Positions 45,649-53,569 of a stretch of 64,000 nucleotides of DNA are shown here, in pieces. The position numbers and the translations under genes were made by a program. Within the stretch, counting starts at the first letter, position 1. Each line of letters begins with the position of its first letter. Below the pieces are notes generated by a model, which worked only from the letters and a program-made list of their open reading frames with translations, searched no databases and was not told where the DNA came from. Source of the DNA: Micromonospora sp. NBC_01699 (GTDB taxonomy: Bacteria; Actinomycetota; Actinomycetes; Mycobacteriales; Micromonosporaceae); assembly GCF_036250065.1 (NCBI RefSeq), contig NZ_CP109199.1, positions 7,624,001-7,688,000 of the forward strand. Direction: 5' to 3'.

Positions 45649-46706
45649 CGGTGCAACCGGGCTGGTACACCGACCCCGCCGAGCCGAGCACCCAGCGCTA
45701 CTGGGACGGCGGCGGGTGGATCGGTGCGCCACTGCCCGCCGACGCCACCCCGCCGCCGGGCCCACCGCCCGCCGAGCCGGAACCGGCGGCCGGCACGCCG
45801 ACAGCGAGCGGAACCGGCACACCGGGCGGAGGCGGTACGACCACCACCGCCGCCCCGACAGCTGGTCCGACCAGCGGCCTGCCGGGCGTACCCGGATCGC
45901 CGGTCCAGCCCGGCTCACCCGGCGCACCGCCGGCCAACGGCGTACCACCGTGGCCCGGCGCGGCCGGTCCCGCCTGGCCGGGCCAGCAGCCCGCCGGCCC
46001 GTACCCGCAGCAGCCCGGCGGCCCGAACCCGCCACACCAGGGCGGCCCGGTGCCGCCGGCCTGGGGCCACTCGTTCTTCCCACTCCCCCCGCAGGAACCA
46101 CGGCCGCACGGCAAGCCGCTGGCGTCGCTCGGTGCCCGGATCGGCGCCCGGCTGATCGACATCGGTGTGGTGCTGCTACTCAACGTGGTGGTCAACGGGC
46201 TGTTCGTCTGGAAGTACGTCCAGGAGATCGGCCCGGTCTACCGGGAGATCTGGCGCCGGTCGCTGGCCGGCGACCGCTCCACCGAGGGTCTGCCCGCGGT
46301 CAGCGCGCAGGCCGACTGGCTGCTCCTGGTCATCCTGGTGATCGCCGTCGCGCTCTGGTTCGCCTACGAGGTGCCGTCGGTGGCGAACACCGGGCAGACC
46401 CTCGGCAAGCGCCTGCTCCGACTCAAGGTCGTTTCGCTCGGCAACGACGAACAGCTCAGCTTCGGTCGCTCCGCCCGCCGGTGGAACACGCTCGGCCTGC
46501 CGACCTTCTTCTGGTACTGCTGCGGTCTCGGTTTCCTGTTGCAGATCATCGACTGCGCGTTCGCGCTCTTCGACCGACCGCTGCGGCAGGCCCTGCACGA
46601 CAAGCGCGCACAGACCGTCGTCGTACGGCTCGACCGGTCGGTCGACAACCCGTCCCCGCCGCCCTCGGCAGACCGTACCGACACCCCAGGAGGTCCCACG
46701 TCATGA
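45645..46706 (+). CDS. RDD-family membrane protein with N-terminal DUF2510 domain
   Basis: 353 residues. DUF2510 at 4-28 (QPGWYTDPAEPSTQRYWDGG), a Pro/Gly-rich disordered segment to about 155, then RDD (SLGARIGARLIDIGVVLLLN, NTGQTLGKRLLRLKVV, RPLRQALHDKRAQTVVV) with several membrane helices. It is paired with the preceding RDD gene by a 4-bp overlap and with the aminotransferase gene downstream by another, so all three are translated as a unit. Confidence 0.88.
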   Translation: MTVQPGWYTDPAEPSTQRYWDGGGWIGAPLPADATPPPGPPPAEPEPAAGTPTASGTGTPGGGGTTTTAAPTAGPTSGLPGVPGSPVQPGSPGAPPANGVPPWPGAAGPAWPGQQPAGPYPQQPGGPNPPHQGGPVPPAWGHSFFPLPPQEPRPHGKPLASLGARIGARLIDIGVVLLLNVVVNGLFVWKYVQEIGPVYREIWRRSLAGDRSTEGLPAVSAQADWLLLVILVIAVALWFAYEVPSVANTGQTLGKRLLRLKVVSLGNDEQLSFGRSARRWNTLGLPTFFWYCCGLGFLLQIIDCAFALFDRPLRQALHDKRAQTVVVRLDRSVDNPSPPPSADRTDTPGGPTS

Positions 46707-47821
46707 CCGGCCGCGACCGTAGCCAGCCGTACCGGCTGACCCGCCCCGACCTGGCCGCGCTGCCGAACTACGTGCCCGGCCGCAGCCCCGCCGACCTGGC
46801 CCGCGACCTCGGCCTGGCCGAGGCGATCAAGCTGGCCAGCAACGAGGTGCCGTTCGGGCCACTGCCGGGCGTGGTGGAGGCGATCGCCGAGGCCGCCGCC
46901 GGGACACACCGCTACCCCGACATGGCGGTGGTGGCCCTGCGCGAGGCACTCGCCGAGCGGTACGGCGTCACCGCCGACCGGGTCGCGACCGGCTGCGGTT
47001 CGGTGGCGCTCGCCGAGCACCTGGTTCGGGTCACCAGCCTCCCCGGCGACGAGGTGCTCTACTCGTGGCGGTCCTTCGAGGCGTACCCGATCGTCACCGC
47101 GACCAGCGGCGCGACCAGCGTACGGGTGCCGAACACCGAGGGGCACGGGCACGACCTGCCGGCGATGCTCGCCGCGATCACCGACCGGACCCGGCTGATC
47201 CTGGTCTGCAACCCGAACAACCCGACCGGCACCAGCCTGCGCCGGGCCGAGCTGGACCGGTTCATGGACTCGGTGCCGGACGACGTGCTGGTGGTGTTCG
47301 ACGAGGCGTACCGGGAGTTCGTCACCGACCCGGACGTGCCGGACGCGCTGCTCGCCTACGGCGACCGGCCGAACGTGGTGGTCCTGCGGACGCTGTCCAA
47401 GGCGTGGGGGCTGGCCGGTCTGCGGATCGGCTTCCTGATCGCGCACCCGGAGGTGGCCGCCACCGTACGCAAGGTGGTCACCGCGTTCTCCAGCAACTCG
47501 CTCGCCCAGGCCGGCGCGCTCGCCGCGCTCACCCAGGCCGAGGAGGTACGCCGCCGCTGCGCGCTGGTGGTGGCCGAGCGGGACCGGGTGACCGAGGCGC
47601 TGCGCAAGCTGCTGCCGGAGGTGCCGGAAAGCCAGGCGAACTTCGTCTGGCTGCCGCTGCCGGGCGTGCCGGGGCAGGGTGACCGGGCGGCGGAGTTCGC
47701 CCGTACCTGCGAGGCGCGGGGCGTGATCGTCCGGCCGTTCGCCGGTGAGGGCGTACGGGTCACCATCGGCACCCCGGCGGAGAACGACGCCTTCCTTGCC
47801 GTCGCCGAGACGGCACTCTAG
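46703..47821 (+). CDS. HisC-like pyridoxal-phosphate aminotransferase (histidinol-phosphate or aromatic amino acid)
   Basis: 372 residues, fold type I. KLASNEVPFGPLPGV near 33, the cofactor-contacting CNPNNPTGTSL, VVFDEAYREFV, and the Schiff-base Lys in LSKAWGLAGLRIGF. Closest in pattern to HisC, but sharing an operon with hpd rather than his genes. It could therefore be the aromatic aminotransferase that makes 4-hydroxyphenylpyruvate from tyrosine. AGGAGG lies 9 nt before the ATG, and the start overlaps the RDD gene stop. Confidence 0.85.
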   Translation: MTGRDRSQPYRLTRPDLAALPNYVPGRSPADLARDLGLAEAIKLASNEVPFGPLPGVVEAIAEAAAGTHRYPDMAVVALREALAERYGVTADRVATGCGSVALAEHLVRVTSLPGDEVLYSWRSFEAYPIVTATSGATSVRVPNTEGHGHDLPAMLAAITDRTRLILVCNPNNPTGTSLRRAELDRFMDSVPDDVLVVFDEAYREFVTDPDVPDALLAYGDRPNVVVLRTLSKAWGLAGLRIGFLIAHPEVAATVRKVVTAFSSNSLAQAGALAALTQAEEVRRRCALVVAERDRVTEALRKLLPEVPESQANFVWLPLPGVPGQGDRAAEFARTCEARGVIVRPFAGEGVRVTIGTPAENDAFLAVAETAL

Positions 47822-47828
47822 ACACTTC

Positions 47829-47860
47829 GGGGCGGGACGCCACCGAATGCGTCCCGCCCC
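47829..47860. terminator. Bidirectional terminator, 12-bp perfect stem
   Basis: GGGGCGGGACGC (47829-47840) pairs exactly with GCGTCCCGCCCC (47849-47860) over an 8-nt loop. It lies 7 bp after the aminotransferase stop and 30 bp from the convergent gene. Confidence 0.85.
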
Positions 47861-47890
47861 CGACAGTCCGTTCGTCCGGTCCGGGTCGCC

Positions 47891-48838
47891 TCAGTCCACC
47901 CGGTGGGCGGCGGCGGCGGGTTCTCGGTGTCGTCGGGACCGGCTCAGCACCAGCACCAGACCGAGCAGGACCACCAGGCCGACGCCGAGCGCGCCGGCCA
48001 GCAGCACCGTCACGCTCTGCATCGGGGAGCTGGTCCGCTTGGCACCGCCGGGCGGCGGGAAGGTGATCTGCGCGACGGCCGAGTGCCGTACGAGACCGCT
48101 GCTCAGTTCCGCCTCCGCCCGCCACGGCCCGTTCGGCAGTTCTCGCGGCAGCGCGACCTGTACGGATCCGCTGTCGCCGGGGGCGAGGGTGGTGCCGTCG
48201 ACCACGTCGAACGGACCCGCCCTGACCCCGCCGGGCCCATCGGCGAGCGAGACCTTCCCGGTCATGTCCAGGGCTCGGCCACCGGTGTTGCGTACTCCGA
48301 TGGTGAGCGATGCCTGCCCGTTCGGGGCCCGTCCGGCGGTGAACTCCCCGATGTCGAAGGAGGACGCCGGTTCGCCACCGGCCCCGATGTCCAGGTAGAG
48401 CCGGATGCCGACCCGGTGCACCTTGGTGACGTTGGCACCGGCTACCGGGGCGGAGGTGGCCGAGGCCCAGATGACCGCGTACCGCTCGCCGGCCGACGCC
48501 TTCGCCGGCACCCTGACCACGGCGCTGACCTCGGCGGACTCACCGGCGTCGAGGTCGATTTCGTCCTCGCTCAGGGTGACCCAGGAGGTCAGCTCGTTGG
48601 CCGTCCGCCCCTCGGCGAACCGGAACTGTTCCCGGTCGACGGTCGCCGCCCCGGCGTAGAGCTGGAGGCGTTGCCTGCGATCGGACCGGTTGGCGATCTT
48701 CACCTGGCGCTCGACGTCGGTGCCCGGCGCCAGGTGGTCGATGATGTACGTGTGGGCCCGGGGGTCGAGCCGGCGGTCGGCCGGTGCCTCCAGCAGCTGG
48801 ATCCCGATGGTGCCCTCCGCGTCGCCCGGATCCGCCAC
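47891..48838 (-). CDS. DUF916-like cell-surface protein with C-terminal membrane anchor
   Basis: 315 residues from the GTG at 48838, but the signal peptide is missing from that version. The same frame continues upstream through a convincing export signal (RRVGATTLTLLCVGALASPA) to an ATT codon at 48922, with no ATG, GTG or TTG before an in-frame stop. The body has two beta-sandwich regions (about 10-135 with VERQVKIANRSDRRQRLQLY, about 145-250 with LTIGVRNTGGRALDMTGKV), as in DUF916/WxL-associated proteins. A membrane helix (about 272-297) and basic tail follow. It probably partners the WxL-like protein encoded just upstream. Confidence 0.72.
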   Translation of the reverse strand: MADPGDAEGTIGIQLLEAPADRRLDPRAHTYIIDHLAPGTDVERQVKIANRSDRRQRLQLYAGAATVDREQFRFAEGRTANELTSWVTLSEDEIDLDAGESAEVSAVVRVPAKASAGERYAVIWASATSAPVAGANVTKVHRVGIRLYLDIGAGGEPASSFDIGEFTAGRAPNGQASLTIGVRNTGGRALDMTGKVSLADGPGGVRAGPFDVVDGTTLAPGDSGSVQVALPRELPNGPWRAEAELSSGLVRHSAVAQITFPPPGGAKRTSSPMQSVTVLLAGALGVGLVVLLGLVLVLSRSRRHREPAAAAHRVD

Positions 48839-48908
48839 GGCCGGCGAGGCCAGGGCTCCGACGCAGAGCAGTGTCAGCGTCGTCGCCCCGACCCGCCGGG
48901 CGCCCCGG

Positions 48909-49463
48909 TCAGGCCACCGAATGTGTCACCGTCCCGGTGTAGAGACCCACCTCCGCGGCGAGCGGCACGTGCACGATGAGGGTTGGCGACCAGGCCACGC
49001 TGTTCACGCCGGTGCCACCACTGTGGGTGAACGCGGTGAGCGGCACGACCGTGTCGAGCGGTTGGGCGTTGGCTGCGGTGAGCTGTCCGGGTACGAAGCT
49101 TCCGGTGCCGACCTGCTCGGCGCCCGGTCCGGACCAGTAGTCGACCTGGCTGGCCAGGACCCGCTCGGTCGGGGACCCGCCGCCGGTCTCGAAGTGGGTT
49201 GAGGTGACCGTGGCGACCCAGGAGGCGTTGCCGGATCCGCGCTCGTCGACCACGCGTACGGTGCCGATCGAGCCGGCGATGTCGTCGCCGGGCAGGCCGC
49301 TGCCGAGATGTGCGGTCTCCGGTGCGGTGATGTCCAGGCCGGCGCCGACGACGTTGAAGGTGACCACGGTGCTGTCCGTGGGGGCCGCGAGGGCCGGCAG
49401 CGTGGTCAGCGCCAGGCCCGCGGAGGCAACGGCGACGATCGCCCAGGTACGTACGCGACGCAT
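48909..49463 (-). CDS. Secreted WxL-domain-like protein
   Basis: 184 residues. Signal peptide about 1-27 (cleavage after LALA), then a beta-rich domain with SWVATVTSTHF near 80 and VAWSPTLIVHVP plus the ending YTGTVTHSV, reminiscent of the WxL domain's paired W-containing motifs and its terminal YxGTITH strand. WxL proteins bind cell walls and work with DUF916 partners. Here the partner follows directly, overlapping if its upstream start is used. The match is by pattern only. Confidence 0.65.
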   Translation of the reverse strand: MRRVRTWAIVAVASAGLALTTLPALAAPTDSTVVTFNVVGAGLDITAPETAHLGSGLPGDDIAGSIGTVRVVDERGSGNASWVATVTSTHFETGGGSPTERVLASQVDYWSGPGAEQVGTGSFVPGQLTAANAQPLDTVVPLTAFTHSGGTGVNSVAWSPTLIVHVPLAAEVGLYTGTVTHSVA

Positions 49464-49673
49464 GAAGCGTTCTCACTTTCGGGAAGGTTCACCGGCGACC
49501 GGTGGCAGCCGATATCCGACCGCGTATCGGACGATACTTGCGCTTCTGTCCGGATAAGAGCAGAATGCGGCAACTATCACCTGTTGGAAGCCCTCCGGCC
49601 CCACTGCCGGGAAACCGCCCGGCCGGGCGCCTCGGTGGTGCTCCTGCCTTCCCGGGTGTTCCGGGCCGGGAAC

Positions 49674-50933
49674 TCAGGTGGCGGCGAGGATGACCGGCTG
49701 CCCAGCGGCGTAGAACTGCGCGTCGGCGGCGTCCGATGGCGCCGCCCGCGCCACCCGCTCGATCGCGACGAACCCGTCCGAGGCGTACGCGAAACCGGGT
49801 CGCCAGGGCACCACCTCGTCGCCCGCGACCAGCGGGAAACTCGACCTCTGCGCCCCGGTCGTCGCGTCGAGGGTGATCAGCTCGTGTGCGTCGGTGAGCA
49901 GGTGCACCCGCCCCGGCTGTACGGCCACTATCCGCGCCGGCACCGGCCCGGTCCGCCGCCACAACTCCGCCCCGGACCGCACCGAACGCGCCACCAGCTC
50001 GTTGCCGCTCGGCGTCAGCGCCACGTCGCCGTCGAGCACCACCTCGGCCGCGTCGAGCACCGGAATCGGCGCCGGCTCGCCCCGGTCCACCAGCCAACCA
50101 CGGCTGTTGCCGCCGCTGGTCGTACGCATCGCCGGGCAGTTCGAGGCGCCGTTGCCGCAGCCGATGGGCACCAGACCCAGCTCGGGTCCGGCGTCCTCCG
50201 GCCGCCACCGGTTGACCAGCCGGCCGGTCTCCACGTCGTGGAACTCCGCCACCTGCGGAGATGCGCAGGCGTCGACGGTGACGAGCTGGCCGGCGGTGGT
50301 GGTGAGCGCACCGGCCCGGCAGGAGCCGTCGATGTCGACCCGCCACAGCTCGCGCCCGTCGGTCAGGTCGAGGCCGCGCAGTCCCGACCCGCCGATCAGC
50401 ACCAGTACGGTCCGCCCGCCGCGTCCGGTGGCCGGGATCAGTCCGGCGGGGGTGTAGTTCGTGCTGGCCCCGGTGCGCCGCCCGTCGTACCCGTGTCCCG
50501 GGGGTGGGCCGTCGGCCCGCCACCTGATCCGGCCGGTACGCGCGTCCAGCGCGACCAGGTCGCCGTCCGACCACCGGCTGACCACGGTGGTTCCGCCGGC
50601 CACGACGCCGATCAGCTCGGCCGGCCAGCGTCGGAACGACCAGTACGGGGTACGCCGGGTCCGGGCGTCCACCGGCGCGTCGGCGCGGACCTGGCGGGTG
50701 GTGGCGTAGATCCGCAGCCGACGGTCGACGATCAGCGGGGCGGAGGCGAGGGTGCCGACCACCCCGGTCGCCGCGCTCACCGGAGCCGGATAGTCCGCGC
50801 GGGCGGGGGTGAGCACCTCGGCCGGAGCGAGCACCCGGTACGTGATCACCGCGACCGCCGCCACGACCAGCACGGCCGCGATCACGACCACTGCCGGCCG
50901 GCGTCGACCCACCCTCCGGCCCCGCGATCGCAT
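49674..50933 (-). CDS. Membrane-anchored PQQ-like beta-propeller protein
   Basis: 419 residues. A basic start and single hydrophobic helix (about 13-35, PAVVVIAAVLVVAAVAVITY) anchor an extracytoplasmic propeller of WD/PQQ-like blades: LVALDARTGRIRWRADG, LRGLDLTDGRELWRVD, ELITLDATTGAQRSSF. Cysteines at CRAG, DACAS, GCGNGASNC may be oxidised outside. No cofactor-binding residues are evident. The third such anchored propeller in the window; function unknown. Confidence 0.78.
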   Translation of the reverse strand: MRSRGRRVGRRRPAVVVIAAVLVVAAVAVITYRVLAPAEVLTPARADYPAPVSAATGVVGTLASAPLIVDRRLRIYATTRQVRADAPVDARTRRTPYWSFRRWPAELIGVVAGGTTVVSRWSDGDLVALDARTGRIRWRADGPPPGHGYDGRRTGASTNYTPAGLIPATGRGGRTVLVLIGGSGLRGLDLTDGRELWRVDIDGSCRAGALTTTAGQLVTVDACASPQVAEFHDVETGRLVNRWRPEDAGPELGLVPIGCGNGASNCPAMRTTSGGNSRGWLVDRGEPAPIPVLDAAEVVLDGDVALTPSGNELVARSVRSGAELWRRTGPVPARIVAVQPGRVHLLTDAHELITLDATTGAQRSSFPLVAGDEVVPWRPGFAYASDGFVAIERVARAAPSDAADAQFYAAGQPVILAAT

Positions 50934-50987
50934 CCAGCACCTCCGCCGGGCACCCTACCCAGCCGCCCCGGACCGGCACCCGTCAGG

Positions 50988-51494
50988 TCAGGCGGCGGCC
51001 CGGCCACCCGGGTGTTCGGGGTCGAGCGGGGTGACCACGGCGGCCAGGTCGGCCAGGTCACGACGCAACGCGCCCTCGACGGTACGGGCGGCCAGCCCGC
51101 CGAACACCAACGCGAGCAGTCGCCCGTACGGTGCGGTGACCGCGCCCTCCTGGACCACGCTCACCGCCGTCCAGCCGCCGCGCCGACGACGCCGCCCCTC
51201 GACCGGTGTGAAGGAGTACGCGGTCCGGTAGTTCACGCCGACGCCGGACGAGCTGACCGTGAGCCGATGCGGCGGACTGGCCTCGTCCACCCGGAACTCC
51301 TCGATCAGCTCGGTGCCGTCCGGCAGGCGGTGACTCTCCCGCCAGACCGTGCCGACCCGCGTCGGACCGGCGGTCAGCACCTCGATCCCGCTGATGGTGG
51401 AGAGCCAGTCGGACCGGCCCGGCAGGTCGGTGAAGACCCGCCACAGCTCGTCGGCGGACGCCTGCACCAGCCGGGTCACCGCTACCGTCGCCAT
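50988..51494 (-). CDS. SRPBCC-fold (polyketide cyclase/START-like) protein
   Basis: 168 residues. The N-terminus MATVAVTRLVQASADELWRV and the pattern FTDLPGRSDWLSTISGIEVL are standard for SRPBCC ligand-binding proteins, whose deep pocket holds hydrophobic molecules. The C-terminal helix (AARTVEGALRRDLADLAAVV) closes the pocket. GGGGAGG precedes the ATG at 51494; the longer open frame upstream is not supported. Substrate unknown. Divergent from the riboswitch-bluB unit. Confidence 0.83.
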   Translation of the reverse strand: MATVAVTRLVQASADELWRVFTDLPGRSDWLSTISGIEVLTAGPTRVGTVWRESHRLPDGTELIEEFRVDEASPPHRLTVSSSGVGVNYRTAYSFTPVEGRRRRRGGWTAVSVVQEGAVTAPYGRLLALVFGGLAARTVEGALRRDLADLAAVVTPLDPEHPGGRAAA

Positions 51495-51636
51495 CACACC
51501 TCCCCAACCCTCACCGTACGGTGGGTGACCGACCATCCACGCGAACATTCGCGGAAGGCGACGAGAACGTGACCCGGGCGACGGCCGGACCCGCCCCGGA
51601 GCCGATCCCGTTAGGGTGCGCACTGGCACAAACGTT

Positions 51637-51810
51637 GCGAGGTGCCCCGCGCGAGCGGGGAGAATCGGGAAGCCGGTGTGAATCCGGCACGGGCCCGCCG
51701 CGGTGACCGGGGAGCTGCCACCCACGCGTACCAGACGCGGCCACTGGCCCGAACAGGGCTGGGAAGGCGGGTGACCAGCGCAGATCCGGGAGTCCGAAGA
51801 CCGGCCTCGC
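51637..51810 (+). promoter_or_regulatory. Cobalamin (B12) riboswitch upstream of bluB
   Basis: The closing stem is GCGAGG (51637-51642) with CCTCGC (51805-51810). Inside are GGGAAGCCGGTGTGAATCCG (51667-51686) and the following CCCGCCGCGGTGACC, equivalents of the B12-box core, and a 3' part with GACCAGCGCAGATCCGGGAG then TCCGAAGACC. Order and spacing match cobalamin riboswitches, and the gene downstream makes the lower ligand of B12. The gap from 51495 to the aptamer also holds the promoter; TAGGGT at 51612-51617 is a candidate -10 box. Confidence 0.92.
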
Positions 51811-51818
51811 GTTCATCA

Positions 51819-51834
51819 GCCCCGTTCTCGGGGC
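51819..51834 (+). promoter_or_regulatory. Expression-platform hairpin of the cobalamin riboswitch
   Basis: GCCCCG-TTCT-CGGGGC forms a strong stem-loop between the aptamer and the bluB ribosome site (GGGAG at about 51846). No U-run follows, so control of translation initiation seems likelier than termination. Confidence 0.55.
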
Positions 51835-51856
51835 ACGAGCGCAGCGGGAGCCTGCC

Positions 51857-52516
51857 TTGGACACGGATCTCTACCGGGTCATCCACCGTCGCCGGGACGT
51901 ACGCGGCCAGTTCACCGGGGCGCCGATCGATGACGAGGTGCTACAGCGCGTACTGGCGGCGGCGCACGCGGCGCCGAGCGTCGGGCTCTCCCAGCCCTGG
52001 GACTTCGTCCTGGTCCGGGATCCGGACCTGCGGCAGGAGTTCCACCGGCACGTCGAGCGGGAGCGGGACAACTTCGCGGCCACCCTGGACGGCGACGCCG
52101 CGCGGCGGTTCGCGGGGATAAAAATCGACGGCGTACGCGAGTCGACCCTGTCGATCGTCGTCACCTACGACCCGGAGCGGGGTGGCCCGTCGGTGCTCGG
52201 CCGGCACGCGATCGCCGACGCCGGTCTCTACTCGGTCTGCCTGGCGATCCAGAACCTCTGGCTGGCGGCCAGCGCCGAGCGACTCGGGGTCGGCTGGGTG
52301 TCGTTCTACCGGGAGCCGTTCCTGCGTGACCTGCTCGGCATCCCGGCCTCCATCCGTCCGGTCGCCTGGCTCTGCCTGGGCCCGGTGACCCACTTCGAGC
52401 AGACTCCCGACCTGGAACGACACGGCTGGCGGCGGCGCCGACCGCTGTCGGCGGCGATCCACCAGGACCGCTGGCGCAGCTCCGGGACGAGCTCGGGCTC
52501 ACCGACGGCAACCTGA
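51857..52516 (+). CDS. bluB: 5,6-dimethylbenzimidazole synthase
   Basis: 219 residues from TTG at 51857, with GGGAG 6 nt upstream. Nitroreductase-fold flavoprotein with BluB features: RRDVRGQFTGAPIDDEVL, AAPSVGLSQPWDFVLV and HAIADAGLYSVCLAIQNLWL, then LGVGWVSFY. BluB cleaves reduced FMN with oxygen to give 5,6-dimethylbenzimidazole, the lower ligand of cobalamin. The last dozen residues (SSGTSSGSPTAT) are low-complexity and read into the relic gene at 52518, so the original C-terminus may have been replaced. Confidence 0.93.
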   Translation: MDTDLYRVIHRRRDVRGQFTGAPIDDEVLQRVLAAAHAAPSVGLSQPWDFVLVRDPDLRQEFHRHVERERDNFAATLDGDAARRFAGIKIDGVRESTLSIVVTYDPERGGPSVLGRHAIADAGLYSVCLAIQNLWLAASAERLGVGWVSFYREPFLRDLLGIPASIRPVAWLCLGPVTHFEQTPDLERHGWRRRRPLSAAIHQDRWRSSGTSSGSPTAT

Positions 52517-52517
52517 A

Positions 52518-52814
52518 CCGGTACTCGCGGAGCTTGCTCGCGGCCTCTTCGAGACCGATGAACAGCTCGAACCAGGGTGGGATGTCCGCGTGGTCGTGCC
52601 ACCAGCCCTTGGACTTGGTGTGCGGGGCGATGGCGGTCAGGGCGGTGGTGGTCTGCTCGTCGGCGCCGTACAGGTCGCACATGGCCTTCACGTCGACCGT
52701 ACGGGCGGGCAGTTCGCCGCTCTCGAAGCGCCACGGCTTCGTGACCGACCACTCCAGCGCTCGGTCGGCGTCCACCTGTGGCATCCGCGCCTCGTGTTCG
52801 CGGAGCCGACGAGT
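52518..52814 (-). pseudogene. Truncated relic of an XRE/DUF5753 regulator
   Basis: About 98 codons on the minus strand read as a typical regulator fragment: RRLREHEARMPQVDADRALE, WSVTKPWRFESGELPARTVD, then KSKGWWHDHADIPPWFELFI ending GLEEAASKLREYR. The frame then leaves homology exactly at the bluB end, so most of the DUF5753 domain is lost. Upstream no start codon and native N-terminus are recognisable. A DUF397 gene, the usual partner, lies 300 bp upstream. Confidence 0.75.
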
Positions 52815-53130
52815 ACCCCGAGAGGAACAGCGGCGCCGCCAGCCCTCCCGACCGTCGTACCGAGGTGAACCGTGGGCCCGAATGGCCGAGGCGGTAGATA
52901 TGAGTCCTCGCCCGAGCGAACGCCCTGTTGGAGCGGGCGAGAGCACGGATGAGAGCCCGATGAGCCGCAACCCGGAGCCGATCACGGCGGGCAGTGCGGC
53001 TCACCCCGTACCAAATGGCTTTTGATTTTGTTTGGCCGGGCGGCAACCGGTGCCGGACGCACGCGGGCGGCCCCGACCTATCACGGATTGGGCGGGGCCG
53101 CCCGAAGCCAAACTCTGAGGTTGGTCTGGA

Positions 53131-53334
53131 TCAGCCGTCGAAAGCGCCGGATCGCGCCGCGCCGACGAACGCGGACCAGTTTGCCGGGTTGAACGCGAGC
53201 ACCGGGCCGGCGATGTCCTTCGAGTCGCGGACACCGATCACGTCGGCCACGTTGTCGGCCACCTCGACACACCAGCCCTGGTCGTTCGAACGGGTGCTCT
53301 TACGCCACGTAGCGCGCGCGAGATCAAGCTGCAT
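53131..53334 (-). CDS. DUF397 domain protein
   Basis: 67 residues: ATWRKSTRSN, GWCVEVADN, VIGVRDSKDIAGPVLAF, NPANWSAFVGAARSG, all standard DUF397 landmarks. The ATG at 53334 has AGAGG 6 nt upstream; a longer in-frame start at 53364 lacks one. Its former regulator partner appears to be the relic at 52518-52814, leaving it an orphan. The upstream 230 bp (53335-53569) are comparatively AT-rich and contain no other gene. Confidence 0.88.
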   Translation of the reverse strand: MQLDLARATWRKSTRSNDQGWCVEVADNVADVIGVRDSKDIAGPVLAFNPANWSAFVGAARSGAFDG

Positions 53335-53569
53335 TTTATACCTCTTTCGCCCTGGTTTATGCACATAAAAGTGCTTTAGCCGGTATTCTTACACGGCACA
53401 GCGTGCACTGCGCATCACCGAGAGCAACATGCCTCAGTACGACGGGAGGACTTCACACAATCTGTGCGACTCGCTACTCAACCCGCGACCGGTTGCCCAC
53501 CACGATCGGTAAACCGCTTAACCACAAACCGAAACCGCTCGATGATCACGAAGACCGATCTGGGGACGG

